Notes under the pieces: generated by a model | The model's input: the letters and a program-made list of their open reading frames with translations, nothing else | Database searches by the model: none | Told to the model about the DNA's origin: nothing | Shown: positions 31,670-40,511 of the stretch, one piece after another | How the letters are laid out: each line of letters opens with the position of its first letter | Position numbering within the stretch: position 1 is the first letter of the stretch | Source: Acidobacteriota bacterium | GTDB lineage: Bacteria > Acidobacteriota > Terriglobia > Acidiferrales > UBA7541 | Assembly (NCBI GenBank): GCA_018268785.1 | Contig: JAFDVY010000025.1 | Span: 1-40,511 of the forward strand | Length of the DNA stretch: 40,511 bases | Direction of reading: 5' to 3' | Position numbers and translations under genes: made by a program

Positions 31670-33477
31670 TCGTCGACTACGGCGAAGGCGCGTTCGAGAG
31701 CAATTCCAGCAGTGCAAAGAATGCCTTCTTCAAAGAGGCGTCCGATGAGGGTGACGCCGTGCGGAACGCGGCGCGGCGGATTGAATTTCGGCAATGGATT
31801 CTTAGGATCGGGCGCCCAGTCGCTGCGCGCTTCGGAAACATTCACAAACCCTGCGCGCAATGTGAGCGACGGCTGGCCAGTGAAATTTGTGATGGTGAGC
31901 ATTTCATCGCGCAGCGATGGAACGAGCAGCAGATCTACTTGGGAGAAGATGCGGGCCATCTCTTCGGCCACTTTGCGGCGGAAGCGATCCGCTTGCACAA
32001 GATCGACTGCTGAAAGGAACCGTGCCTGACGGAAAAGATTTGGCCATGCATCAGGAACTTGCGCTTTGAGCTCGCGTAAGCCGCCGTTGAGCGTGAGCTC
32101 TTCGAACGCCGCTGCGCCTTCCGCGAATAAAATAAGTTGCAGCGAATCGTACGGCCAATCAGGCAGCGAAACTTCGACTGGGGTCATGCCGAGCTTTTTC
32201 ACGGTTTCGAGGGCTGCGCGATCTACATCTGTAGCCGGAGCTTCTTTCATCCACGCGGGGAAATAGCCCACACGCAAATTCTTCACAGGTGCGTTCGCGC
32301 CGAAGTCGAGCCTGCTGGGAACACTGGAAAGATCGCCCGCGTCGGGACCTGAAATCGCGCGCAACACGAGCATCGCGTCTTCAACCGAGCGCGCCATCGG
32401 ACCTAGCTTGTCGAGCGACCAGCAGAGCGTCATCGCGCCAGTGCGGGGAACGCGTCCGTAAGTCGGTCGCAAGCCAGTAAGGCCGCAGCGCATGGATGGA
32501 CTGACAATACTTCCACCGGTTTCACTGCCAATGGAGAATCCGACGAGCCCTGCCGCTGTAGCCGCGCCCGGTCCGGCGCTGGAACCCGATGCTCCTTCTT
32601 CCAGCAGCCATGGATTCATCGTCTGGCCGCCGAACCAAATGTCATTGAGCGCCAGCGCGCCGAGGCTGAGCTTTGCAAGGAGCACGGCGCCTGCATCGTG
32701 CAGACGCTTTACAACAGCAGCGTCGGCGGCGGGCACGCGATTGCGATATGGTTCCGCGCCGTACGTCGTGCGAATCCCGGCAGTATCCAGCAGATCCTTG
32801 CCTCCCCAGGGAATTCCATGCAATGGGCCGCGATAATTTCCCGCAGCGATTTCCTCATCGGCCTTTTTCGCTTGTTTGAGCGCGAGGTCTTTCGTCAGAG
32901 TGATGATGCAGCGCAACTTTGGATCGAATCGCTCGATGCGCTTCAAATAAATCTGTGTCAGGCGTTCAGAGGTAAGTTTGCGCTGCTCAATCCAGCGAGA
33001 CAATTTTGTGACCGGCGCGAACGCAATGTCCTCTTCCTTTTCCGGCAGCGCCCCGGGATCCGCTTTCGAGCGAACAAAAATCTCGCGCGCAGGGCCAGCT
33101 TTGTGCCCCGGTAGAACCGGATTCCATTGCGAATAGGGCGCAACGCTTCCTTCGATCGAAACTTTTCGCGGACCGACTCGCATTTCGTAAACGGACGCCA
33201 GCGTTCTGCGCCAGCTTTCTGCTGCCATCGTCCGCTCATCCGGCCGCAGTTCGAATTGCACAAGTTTTTCCGCTTCTGCAAAAGTGTTCGCGGAGACTGG
33301 CGGGCCAGCTTCCGGGCCTGCGCCAAAAGCCGGCGGGGCTCCGGCGGTAGGCTCGGCTGGATTCTGAGATTGCGTCGGCGCTTGCGCGTCAGGTAGCGCG
33401 GCTGCGCCAAGCAAACCGATGGAAGCGGTTGCAATAAAATCCCTGCGCGTTTGCGAAGAGTCAGATGAATGAGGCAT
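31651..33477 (-). CDS. Secreted amidase, amidase-signature family
   Basis: A 608-residue amidase. A twin-arginine-like signal (TRRDFIATASIGLLGAAALP) occupies residues 10-29, and a Pro/Ala/Gly-rich linker and a helical region run to about 155. The amidase domain has Lys227 in PWGGKDLLDT, the Ser-rich GASGSSAGPGAA (Ser299/Ser300) and the nucleophile Ser323 in GSETGGSI, giving the Ser-cisSer-Lys triad. It resembles GatA, but the export signal and extra N-terminal domain argue against a role in tRNA amidation. GGGGGA lies 5 bases before the chosen ATG; an upstream ATG at 33498 is less likely. The substrate is unknown. Confidence 0.88.
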   Translation of the reverse strand: MPHSSDSSQTRRDFIATASIGLLGAAALPDAQAPTQSQNPAEPTAGAPPAFGAGPEAGPPVSANTFAEAEKLVQFELRPDERTMAAESWRRTLASVYEMRVGPRKVSIEGSVAPYSQWNPVLPGHKAGPAREIFVRSKADPGALPEKEEDIAFAPVTKLSRWIEQRKLTSERLTQIYLKRIERFDPKLRCIITLTKDLALKQAKKADEEIAAGNYRGPLHGIPWGGKDLLDTAGIRTTYGAEPYRNRVPAADAAVVKRLHDAGAVLLAKLSLGALALNDIWFGGQTMNPWLLEEGASGSSAGPGAATAAGLVGFSIGSETGGSIVSPSMRCGLTGLRPTYGRVPRTGAMTLCWSLDKLGPMARSVEDAMLVLRAISGPDAGDLSSVPSRLDFGANAPVKNLRVGYFPAWMKEAPATDVDRAALETVKKLGMTPVEVSLPDWPYDSLQLILFAEGAAAFEELTLNGGLRELKAQVPDAWPNLFRQARFLSAVDLVQADRFRRKVAEEMARIFSQVDLLLVPSLRDEMLTITNFTGQPSLTLRAGFVNVSEARSDWAPDPKNPLPKFNPPRRVPHGVTLIGRLFEEGILCTAGIALERAFAVVDEHPAGF

Positions 33478-33549
33478 GGTTCCCCCGGAGCGTGCCATTG
33501 TACTCTGGGCTCCATGGAGAACGGTTTACGGATTTGCGAGAGTCCGCCT

Positions 33550-34131
33550 CTACTTTTGTGGAGCTGCGTTTTTCTGGGCCGCGGCGATGGCGTCCGCAAT
33601 CTCGGGGTGCTCCGCCAGGATTTCCATCATTGTTTCCCGCCCAAGCTGTTCTCCCCATTTGCCGCCTTCCTGTTGCAACTCCGCGGACAATTTCGGAAGC
33701 ACGGTCACGGTCTTCTGTCCGAGCGGGGTCTGGTAGAACTCAATCAAGCTCTTGATCTCCTGGTGCGTAAAGTTCTTGTCGTAGATGGGAACGGCCAAAT
33801 CGAGCAGGTGTTGCGGGTCCATTTTCTTCATGAACCTCTCAAAAAAGAGGTCCACGAGCTTTTCTCGATAGTCGCCCGGCGGGAGCGAGTTCTTCAGCAA
33901 AGGTTTCATGGTTTCGGACATGGAACTGACCGTTTGCATGACCATGACGCGAGTGCCAACCAAATCCAGAAGTTTGCGGATGTCGGCTTCTTTCGCCGGA
34001 TCAACCTTTTGCGCCGGAGTGCTTGAAGCCCCTTGAGCCGGAGGAACATTCGGGCTTGGCGTGTGAATCGTCGTACCAAGACTGGCCTCGGCCAGTGCGA
34101 AGGCGCATAACGCGGCTGCGAGAATTTTCAT
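33550..34131 (-). CDS. Exported DUF2059-domain protein
   Basis: A 193-residue protein with a short signal peptide (MKILAAALCAFALAEA) and a Pro/Thr-rich linker to about 40. A helical DUF2059-like domain (about 45-170) follows, with DIRKLLDLVGT, YREKLVDLFFERFMKKM, LAVPIYDKNFTHQEIKSLIEFYQTPLGQKTV, the last being the family hallmark. The start at 34131 follows GGAG and gives the signal peptide; a longer frame to 34212 would bury it. It is transcribed away from asnS. Function of the family is unknown. Confidence 0.85.
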   Translation of the reverse strand: MKILAAALCAFALAEASLGTTIHTPSPNVPPAQGASSTPAQKVDPAKEADIRKLLDLVGTRVMVMQTVSSMSETMKPLLKNSLPPGDYREKLVDLFFERFMKKMDPQHLLDLAVPIYDKNFTHQEIKSLIEFYQTPLGQKTVTVLPKLSAELQQEGGKWGEQLGRETMMEILAEHPEIADAIAAAQKNAAPQK

Positions 34132-34256
34132 GGTTTCTCCATCTGTGGAACGTAAGACGATGATAACCGTATTCTGCGCAGGGCCCGCGCTCCGAAACGA
34201 CGGGATGTTCAAATCTGTTAAACTGTTCGTTTGGCGCGGCAGTCCAGAGACACACT

Positions 34257-35558
34257 ATGACGACGATCACAATCGAACAGGCAGGAAAATTCGACGGGCA
34301 GGAAGTAACGATCAAGGGTTGGCTCTACAATTTGCGCGAGTCCGGCAAGCTGATCTTTCCGATTTTTCGTGACGGCACGGGAATCATCCAGGGCGTGTGC
34401 GCGCTAAAGGAAAGCCCGGAAGCGTTCGAGGCGCTAAAGGGACTGACGCAGGAATCGAGCGTGATCGTCACCGGAAAAATCCGCGCGGAGCAGCGAGCGC
34501 CCGGTGGATTCGAAATAGGCGTCAGTAAAATCCAAATCGTGCAGAAAGTTCCCGAGAGCACGCCCTTCCCCATCCAGCTCAAGGAGCACGGGGTCGATTT
34601 CCTCCTCGATCATCGCCACCTTTGGATGCGTACACCGCGGCAGGCCGCCATTTTGCGCATTCGCGCCGAAGCGATTCGCTCCGCGCGCGAGTACATGGAT
34701 TCGCAGGGCTACACACTGACGGACGCGCCGATGTTTACGCCTGCTGCATGCGAAGGCACTTCCACACTCTTCGAAGTGAATTACATTGACGATGAGAAGG
34801 CTTACCTGACGCAGTCCGGCCAGCTTTATGCAGAAGCTCTCGCCTTGGCGCTCGGCAAGATCTATACCTTCGGCCCGACCTTCCGCGCTGAAAAATCCAA
34901 AACGCGCCGCCACCTGACCGAATTCTGGATGCTTGAGCCGGAAGCTGCCTACGCCGAATTGCCGGACATGATGAACCTCGGCGAGGGTCTCGTAAGCGCC
35001 ATCGTGCAGGGCGTCGTGAAAAATAAATCGCGAGAACTGGAACAGCTCAAACGCGACATCACGAAGCTGGAAAACATCAAGCCGCCTTTCCCGCGCATTT
35101 CCTACGAGGACGCAATTGACGTCCTCGGGAAAGCCGGCAACCCGGCAAAATTCGGCGACGACTTCGGGGGTGACGAAGAAACGCTCATCTCGAAGAACTT
35201 TGACAAGCCGGTGATCATTCATCGCTATCCGACGGCCATTAAAGCCTTTTATATGCAGCCGGATCCCGACCGGCCCGACCTGGCGCTGGCTTTCGACATG
35301 ATTGCCCCGGAGGGTTATGGGGAAATCATTGGGGGTAGCCAACGCATTCACGATTACGATCTGTTGCTTAAACGATTGAAAGAACACAACTTACCGCAAG
35401 AGTCGTTCCAGTGGTATCTCGACCTGCGACGTTACGGCAGCGTTCCTCACGCGGGCTTTGGACTGGGCTTGGAGCGTACTGTGGCTTGGATTTGCGGTAC
35501 CGAGCACATTCGTGAGGTAATCCCCTTCCCTCGCATGATTTACCGCGTATATCCTTAA
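34257..35558 (+). CDS. asnS: Asparaginyl-tRNA synthetase
   Basis: A 433-residue class IIb synthetase. The N-terminal OB-fold anticodon-binding domain (about 1-105) includes [26 protein letters not shown]. The catalytic domain has motif 1 in [17 protein letters not shown], motif 2 [25 protein letters not shown], and motif 3 [17 protein letters not shown]. The phrase EFWMLEPE and the length fit AsnRS better than AspRS. It charges tRNA-Asn directly, so Asn-tRNA need not come from transamidation. Arginase follows 117 bases downstream. The upstream 125-base gap is divergent with the DUF2059 gene. Confidence 0.96.
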   Translation: MTTITIEQAGKFDGQEVTIKGWLYNLRESGKLIFPIFRDGTGIIQGVCALKESPEAFEALKGLTQESSVIVTGKIRAEQRAPGGFEIGVSKIQIVQKVPESTPFPIQLKEHGVDFLLDHRHLWMRTPRQAAILRIRAEAIRSAREYMDSQGYTLTDAPMFTPAACEGTSTLFEVNYIDDEKAYLTQSGQLYAEALALALGKIYTFGPTFRAEKSKTRRHLTEFWMLEPEAAYAELPDMMNLGEGLVSAIVQGVVKNKSRELEQLKRDITKLENIKPPFPRISYEDAIDVLGKAGNPAKFGDDFGGDEETLISKNFDKPVIIHRYPTAIKAFYMQPDPDRPDLALAFDMIAPEGYGEIIGGSQRIHDYDLLLKRLKEHNLPQESFQWYLDLRRYGSVPHAGFGLGLERTVAWICGTEHIREVIPFPRMIYRVYP

Positions 35559-35675
35559 GGTGTTATCCTTAAGCATCCACGGAAGTTAGGAGTGGCAGGC
35601 CGGGAATCGCAGTAAGCGGGGGTAGCGCTTCAGGTGATTCCGCGACGGGCCTCGCCGCCGAATCTGGAAACGAAA

Positions 35676-36587
35676 ATGTCTCAAAAAGTGCGAATCATTG
35701 GTGTGCCCATGGACTTGGGCCAGAGCCGCCGAGGCGTGGACATGGGCCCTTCTGCCCTTCGCGGAGCGGGTTTGCAGGCGGCAATCAAGAAGCTCGGACA
35801 TACAGTCGAGGACATCGGCAATCTCGAGGTAAAACAGCCGGAAGAAATGCCCGTCGGCGAAAAGCGGGCCAAGTATTTGCAGGAGATTGCGGAAACCTGC
35901 CAGGACGTTCTTAGAACGGTCGAAAAGGCCCTTGGCGAAGGATATTTACCGCTTGTGCTGGGTGGCGATCATTCCATCGCCGCGGGAGTTGCCGCCGGTG
36001 TCTCCTCACACTTCCGCAAGGATAAGAAAGAGATTGGCTACATCTGGCTGGACGCCCACGGCGATATGAACACGCCAGAATCCTCGCCATCGGGCAACGT
36101 TCACGGGATGCCGCTGGCTTCCATCATGGGTTATGGCCCGGATGAGTTGGTGAATCTTGCCGGCTTCAAACCCAAAGCCGAACCAGGGAATATTGTGATC
36201 GTTGGCGCGCGCGATCTGGATGCGCAAGAGCGCAAAATCGCGAAGAAATCGGGTATTCACGTCTTCACGATGCGCGACATTGACGAGCGCGGCATGCGCG
36301 ATGTGATGGCTGAAGCGCTGAAATACGCCATGGACGACACAGCGGGAGTCGCGGTGAGCCTCGATATGGATTTCGTGGACCCGACAGACGCCCCCGGAGT
36401 CGGCACCCCCGTCCGCGGTGGCGTAACTTATCGCGAAGCACATCTTGCCATGGAAATGATCGCCGACACGGAAGCGATGGTTTCGCTTGAGGTCGTCGAG
36501 ATCAATCCCATTCTTGATGAACACAACCGCACTGCGTTGCTCGGCGTCGAGTTGGTGCTCTCCGCCCTCGGCCAGAAAATCCTGTAA
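35676..36587 (+). CDS. rocF: Arginase
   Basis: A 303-residue ureohydrolase that splits arginine to ornithine and urea. Mn ligands are His99 (GGDHS), Asp126, His128 and Asp130 (DAHGD), and Asp230 and Asp232 (SLDMDFVDP). His143 in GNVHGMPLA and Glu275 in VVEINP complete the active site. SPSGNVHGMPLA and DAPGVGTPVRGG distinguish arginase from agmatinase. The ATG at 35676 begins the fold (MSQKVRIIGVP); a GTG at 35634 would add 14 unrelated residues. The ribosome binding site is weak. Confidence 0.93.
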   Translation: MSQKVRIIGVPMDLGQSRRGVDMGPSALRGAGLQAAIKKLGHTVEDIGNLEVKQPEEMPVGEKRAKYLQEIAETCQDVLRTVEKALGEGYLPLVLGGDHSIAAGVAAGVSSHFRKDKKEIGYIWLDAHGDMNTPESSPSGNVHGMPLASIMGYGPDELVNLAGFKPKAEPGNIVIVGARDLDAQERKIAKKSGIHVFTMRDIDERGMRDVMAEALKYAMDDTAGVAVSLDMDFVDPTDAPGVGTPVRGGVTYREAHLAMEMIADTEAMVSLEVVEINPILDEHNRTALLGVELVLSALGQKIL

Positions 36588-36664
36588 ATCATCTTACGAA
36601 CGTCAGAGCGCGGATCTCCGTCAATAGCCTCGTGAAAGTTGGCCCGCCTATAGCGGGGCTTCGG

Positions 36665-39037
36665 CTACTGTATTGCGGAAACAAACGCAATCCACAGAGG
36701 GGCAGTCCCCGCCGTGGCGGTACTGGCCACGGTCAGGGTTCCGTTCGAAGAATCGAGCATATAGACACTAATGTTGTTGGAATCTTCGTTGATCGCGTAG
36801 ACGAACCGGCCTGACGGATCCACAGCCACGGGAAACGGGTAGCTGCCTGCTCCGATGCTCCCCGTCTGGATCAGGTTTCCGGTGCCGGAGCTCAGGTCGA
36901 AAAACAAAATATCGTTCGATACGACGTCTCCAACGTACGCAAATTTCCCGGACGGATCAACCGCAACCGAAGATGGCGACACTCCGGCGGGAACCAGTGA
37001 AACCATGCTCAAAGAACCGCTCGGTGCATCGATCTTGTAGGCGGAAACGTTGTTGATTTGATTCGCCACATAGACGAACCTTCCCGAAGGATCGAAAGTC
37101 ACGCTGACGGGATCGCTGCTCGCGCTCACCGTGCCGATTAGCGATAGCGCGCCAGTGCTTGTGTCGATCGCAAACATGGACACATTGCTCGAGGCTTGAT
37201 TCGCGGTGTAAACGAAGCGCCCGGTGGGGTCCACTCCGATGGCAAATGGCCCAGAACCAGCGGCGATCGTGCCATTTGGCGAAAGTGCGCCAGTATTTTG
37301 ATCTACGACATATTCCGTTACGTTATTCGACACTCCATTTGCCACGTAGCCAAATCTTCCGGACGGATCGATGGCGACCGATAGAGGGTCAGTACCGGCA
37401 GGTGCGCTGCCGGCCGAGGTTAAACTGCCGGTGGTTCCGTTAATTTTATAGATGGACACATTGTTCGCCGCCTGATTTGCCGCATAAACAAAAGTCCCCG
37501 CTGGATTGACCGCAACCGACCGCGGCTCTAGCGCGGGGACCGTGCCGAGGGAAGTCAGCGTCCCTGTGCTTGAGTCCACTGTATACATCGACAAGTCATT
37601 CGAAATGGTGTCCCCAACGTAGGCAAATTTGGGCACGTAGGTGACACCGGCTGTGCCGTTGCAGAAAGCGATCGCTGCAGCTTGTGGACGCGTGCGTACG
37701 GTGCCGGCGAACGTTAGCTCCCCCTTTGTGCCGATAGTGAACTCTTCTACTTCGTCCGACTCCAATGCTGGGACATAGGCGAATTTCCCGGAGGGATCAA
37801 TCTGGACAGAACGCGGCTGTGAACTGACGGCAAACGGCGACCCGGAAACCGGGCTAAGTTCTCCGGAGGCTCCAATCGAAAATGCTGAAATGTTGGCGGA
37901 TCCGAAATTCGCGACATACAGAAACTTTCCAGAAGGATCTACGGTTGCCCCTGCGATTTCCATCCCCGAGCCAGTGCTAAACGGAGAGCCCGAAATCGCG
38001 GCGAGAACGGCGGACGCCGGATCCACGGTGAACGCCGAGACATTCGTGGAAGCAGAATTTGCGATGTATACGAAATGTCCGGTGGGATCGATGGTTACTG
38101 CCGAAGGTGCCGCGCCAGCGGTAAATGGCGAACCGGCTGCCGCCTTCAATGTCCCGGCAGCGACATCTATCGTGTAGACGGAAACATTGTTGGACATAGG
38201 GTTGGCGACGACCAGATATTTACCGAAAGGGTCGACCGCTACGGAACTGGGATTGGCGCCCGCAACCGTGGCCGACCCGCCGAGCATAGTGAGTGCGCCT
38301 GTAGAACGATCGATGGCGAAGGCTGAAACGTCGTTTGATCCTGAATTGGCAACGTATGCGAACGAGCCTGTAGGTTCTACCACCATGGAAGTGGGTGCCG
38401 TCCCCGCAGCAAAGGGAGATCCCACGATAGACGTGAGCGAACCGTTCGTCGAAATCGCGTATCCCGAAATGGCGTTGTCTCCGGACTCGACGACATAAAC
38501 AAACTTGGCGCTTGGCTCAACAACAACAGCGCTCGGCTGCTTACCCACCCTGATGTAGCCATTCGTCCTTAGCTGGCCGGTCGTTTTGTTAACTGTATAG
38601 AGGGAGAGCGTATTGTCGGCATTGCCCGCCACATATGCGAAACGTGGAACTTGCGGTGTCGCGCTGCCAACCACGAGCAGTCTGGTTGAAGTGCTAATCG
38701 ATCCGGAAGTGGCCGAAATCTGGGGCCGCCCAATGGCAACGCCGGTCGCCAGGCCGTTGGCCCCGATGGACGCCTGCGTGGCATCTGACGAAGCCCAAGT
38801 CACCGAGGAACTGATGTCCTTTTTTGTGCCGTCGCTATAGGTCCCCATGGCGTCGAATTGTTGGCTCTCGCCAGCTTTGACGGCAGGATTCTGTGGCGTC
38901 AAGGCGATCGACACCAAGCTTGCTGGGGGCGGGACCATCGAGGAGGAACTGCCGCAGGATGCCTGGGCAAGTGCTAAGGCGGCAAGAACGGCCAGATTCG
39001 CAAGTTGGTATGTGTCAAAACAAGATCTAACTTTCAT
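36665..39037 (-). CDS. Lipoprotein with Big2 domain and fourteen YVTN beta-propeller blades
   Basis: A 790-residue exported protein. The N-terminal hydrophobic stretch ends ALAQASC, suggesting a lipidated Cys28, though Gln at -3 is atypical. A bacterial Ig-like (Big2) domain spans about 40-122 (ALTPQNPAVKAGESQQFDAMGTY). Then come 14 YVTN-type repeats of about 45 residues with the pattern PSGKFVYVANxxSNNVSxYxID, seven before and seven after a spacer with FCNGTAGVTYVPKF. That count fits two seven-bladed propellers. Some blades are nearly identical, such as 9 to 11. The role is probably surface binding or 6-phosphogluconolactonase-like; no catalytic residues are evident. TAGGAG precedes the ATG. 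Confidence 0.87.
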   Translation of the reverse strand: MKVRSCFDTYQLANLAVLAALALAQASCGSSSSMVPPPASLVSIALTPQNPAVKAGESQQFDAMGTYSDGTKKDISSSVTWASSDATQASIGANGLATGVAIGRPQISATSGSISTSTRLLVVGSATPQVPRFAYVAGNADNTLSLYTVNKTTGQLRTNGYIRVGKQPSAVVVEPSAKFVYVVESGDNAISGYAISTNGSLTSIVGSPFAAGTAPTSMVVEPTGSFAYVANSGSNDVSAFAIDRSTGALTMLGGSATVAGANPSSVAVDPFGKYLVVANPMSNNVSVYTIDVAAGTLKAAAGSPFTAGAAPSAVTIDPTGHFVYIANSASTNVSAFTVDPASAVLAAISGSPFSTGSGMEIAGATVDPSGKFLYVANFGSANISAFSIGASGELSPVSGSPFAVSSQPRSVQIDPSGKFAYVPALESDEVEEFTIGTKGELTFAGTVRTRPQAAAIAFCNGTAGVTYVPKFAYVGDTISNDLSMYTVDSSTGTLTSLGTVPALEPRSVAVNPAGTFVYAANQAANNVSIYKINGTTGSLTSAGSAPAGTDPLSVAIDPSGRFGYVANGVSNNVTEYVVDQNTGALSPNGTIAAGSGPFAIGVDPTGRFVYTANQASSNVSMFAIDTSTGALSLIGTVSASSDPVSVTFDPSGRFVYVANQINNVSAYKIDAPSGSLSMVSLVPAGVSPSSVAVDPSGKFAYVGDVVSNDILFFDLSSGTGNLIQTGSIGAGSYPFPVAVDPSGRFVYAINEDSNNISVYMLDSSNGTLTVASTATAGTAPLWIAFVSAIQ

Positions 39038-39273
39038 CAGACGCTCCTATAGTTCGGAATGCGATTGGGGAGAGTGTCATGCGAAGAAGCTATGCGTCTT
39101 ACTTCCAGGGAGCAAGCGATAGAACGCGACACATTGCGTCATGTCATGCCTTGTCGCTCGTCCCATAAAGGGAGCTGCGATCGCTAACTACTACGGGGCA
39201 ATGGAACAGCACCGCGTGGTTCTGGAAACGCACGCAAGCTCGAGACTATGGAGCGGAGCTGTTTTCTGAAAAA

Positions 39274-40413
39274 ATGGTCCTCGTGGCTCCAGAGAAGAAA
39301 TTGCTCCGTGTTGGCGTTTTATTCGGCGGGCGAAGCGGCGAGCATGAAGTCTCGCTGGCGTCGGCCGCGTCCGTGATTCGCGGGCTCGACCCCGACAAAT
39401 ACGAAGCCGTTCCCATCGGGATTTCGAAGGAAGGCCATTGGCTCATCGGAAGCGCTGCGCAAAAGATGCTGCCGGAAGTATTGAAGGCGGGCCAGCGTGT
39501 CGTGATGGCGGCGGACCCTACGGATGCGGCCATCATTCCGCTGGACCGCAGCGGCGGCGGCCAGCGCATTGACATCGTTTTTCCGGTGATGCACGGCACC
39601 TACGGCGAAGACGGCACCATTCAAGGATTGCTCGACCTCGCAGGATTGCCCTTCGTCGGAGCGGGCGTGCTTGGATCCGCGATCGGCATGGACAAAGATG
39701 TCTCCAAACGGTTGCTGCAAGCTGCAAAAATTCCCGTCGTGCCGTGGCTGACCGTCTATCGCGTGGATTGGGAGCGCGATCCCAAAGCGGTCCAGAAAGA
39801 AATCGAAGCGAAATTCAAATATCCGGTTTTTGTCAAACCAGCGGCGCTCGGCTCGTCCGTTGGCATGACCAAAGTTCATTCTCGTGCTGAACTTGCTCCC
39901 GCGTTAAACCTCGCATCAGAATTTGCCATGAAAATTCTCGTCGAAAAATCCGTCAACGCGCGCGAAATCGAAGTTTCAGTGCTCGGCAATCACGATCCGA
40001 AAGCTTCCGTTCCCGGCGAAATCGTTCCGCATCGTGAGTTTTACGATTACACGGCAAAGTATCTCGAAGAAGGCACGAAGCTCCTGATTCCCGCCAAGCT
40101 TGAACCCGCGCAAATCAAGAAAATCCAGAAGTACGCCATCAACGCTTTCCGCGCGCTCGAGCTCTCCGGCATGGCACGTGTGGACTTCTTCCTCGAAAAA
40201 AAGGGCGGCAAGCTTTTCCTCAACGAAGTAAACACGATTCCCGGTTTTACTTCGATCAGCATGTACCCCAAACTCTGGGAAGCATCGGGAATCCCGTTCC
40301 GCGAGTTGATCGACAGGCTCATCGAGCTCGCCATGGAAGTTCATCGCGAAAAAGCGCGCACCAAATATCAGATCGAATTGCCGGAGGGCACGGGCGGAGC
40401 GCTCGAAGCCTGA
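39274..40413 (+). CDS. ddl: D-alanine--D-alanine ligase
   Basis: A 379-residue ATP-grasp ligase making D-Ala-D-Ala for peptidoglycan. GGRSGEHEVSLASA holds the first substrate Glu23. HGTYGEDGTIQGLL and GSAIGMDKDVSKRLL follow, then PVFVKPAALGSSVGMTKV for ATP binding, DYTAKY as the loop with the Tyr typical of D-Ala rather than D-lactate ligases, MARVDFFLE, and the Mg-binding NEVNTIPGFTSISMYPKLW. The substrate comes from alr, encoded 33 kb to the left. No strong ribosome binding site sits before the ATG. The sequence after it (40414-40511) shows no gene. Confidence 0.96.
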   Translation: MVLVAPEKKLLRVGVLFGGRSGEHEVSLASAASVIRGLDPDKYEAVPIGISKEGHWLIGSAAQKMLPEVLKAGQRVVMAADPTDAAIIPLDRSGGGQRIDIVFPVMHGTYGEDGTIQGLLDLAGLPFVGAGVLGSAIGMDKDVSKRLLQAAKIPVVPWLTVYRVDWERDPKAVQKEIEAKFKYPVFVKPAALGSSVGMTKVHSRAELAPALNLASEFAMKILVEKSVNAREIEVSVLGNHDPKASVPGEIVPHREFYDYTAKYLEEGTKLLIPAKLEPAQIKKIQKYAINAFRALELSGMARVDFFLEKKGGKLFLNEVNTIPGFTSISMYPKLWEASGIPFRELIDRLIELAMEVHREKARTKYQIELPEGTGGALEA

Positions 40414-40511
40414 AGCTCCCCGAGCAAGGCTTTCCATTCAAACGCGAAACGGCTGCTCCCCTTCTTCCCGCGCGGAAACTTTGTTACGCTTTTGGTGTCT
40501 ATCAGAGAAGC

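Noticed and set aside
1..40511. CRISPR array, prophage, insertion sequence or rRNA operon
   Set aside because: No regularly spaced direct repeats with unique spacers, no transposase or integrase, no phage structural genes and no rRNA sequence were seen.

Overview
The window reads as a chromosomal segment of an Acidobacteriota bacterium, most likely class Terriglobia (Acidobacteriia) and possibly an uncultivated lineage. The reasons are the gene orders, secreted protein families often met in that group (YVTN propeller lipoprotein, TIGR03118 protein, LACTB-like serine hydrolase, DinB proteins), moderately high GC, and many short dispersed repeats between genes. This placement is inference; no rRNA or tRNA gene is visible.

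Left third (1-16.9 kb): conserved housekeeping genes, nearly all on the minus strand. After a 44-bp tandem repeat come acylphosphatase and apt on the plus strand. Facing them is a minus-strand operon yacL-like (PIN/TRAM), ispD, ispF, a lone glutamyl-tRNA-synthetase C-terminal-like protein, then rlmB. This is a shortened version of the Bacillus order yacL-ispD-ispF-gltX-cysE-cysS-mrnC-rlmB. Next is a second conserved minus-strand block: TPR protein, ispE, prs, rplY, pth, rpsF, rpsR, rplI, then dnaB and alr. A plus-strand LACTB-like secreted hydrolase interrupts the classical rplI-dnaB junction.

Middle (16.9-25.4 kb): an accessory region. An arsenic cluster arsR-arsM-arsC has an apparently leaderless promoter overlapping an operator-like palindrome. 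It is followed by a frameshifted remnant of an AqpS-type aquaporin. Then come a lower-GC secreted TIMP-like gene, psuG divergent from a psuK-like PfkB kinase broken by a deletion just after its catalytic Asp, purH, repeats and hairpins, and a vapBC-type toxin-antitoxin pair with an extended -10 promoter that also looks leaderless.

Right third (25.4-40.5 kb): mixed metabolism and secreted proteins. It holds a TIGR03118 protein with a strong terminator, DinB, a small AN1-like zinc protein, an MqnD-like futalosine-pathway enzyme, gamma-glutamyltranspeptidase, a TIM-barrel isomerase/epimerase, an orphan Phd/YefM-type antitoxin fragment running antisense into a secreted amidase, a DUF2059 protein, asnS, arginase, a lipoprotein with one Big2 domain and 14 YVTN blades, and ddl.

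The functional groups are isoprenoid precursor synthesis (ispD, ispE, ispF), translation (rpsF, rpsR, rplI, rplY, pth, asnS, rlmB), nucleotide metabolism (apt, prs, purH, psuG/psuK), cell wall precursors (alr makes D-Ala, ddl joins it), and arsenic detoxification by reduction and methylation without any efflux pump in view. No single large new defence or mobile system is evident. The most notable items are the orphan GluRS-like domain at the exact gltX position, a hairpin repeat family with covarying stems, two decaying genes (aquaporin, psuK), and recurrent promoters placed so that transcripts would start at or near the start codon.
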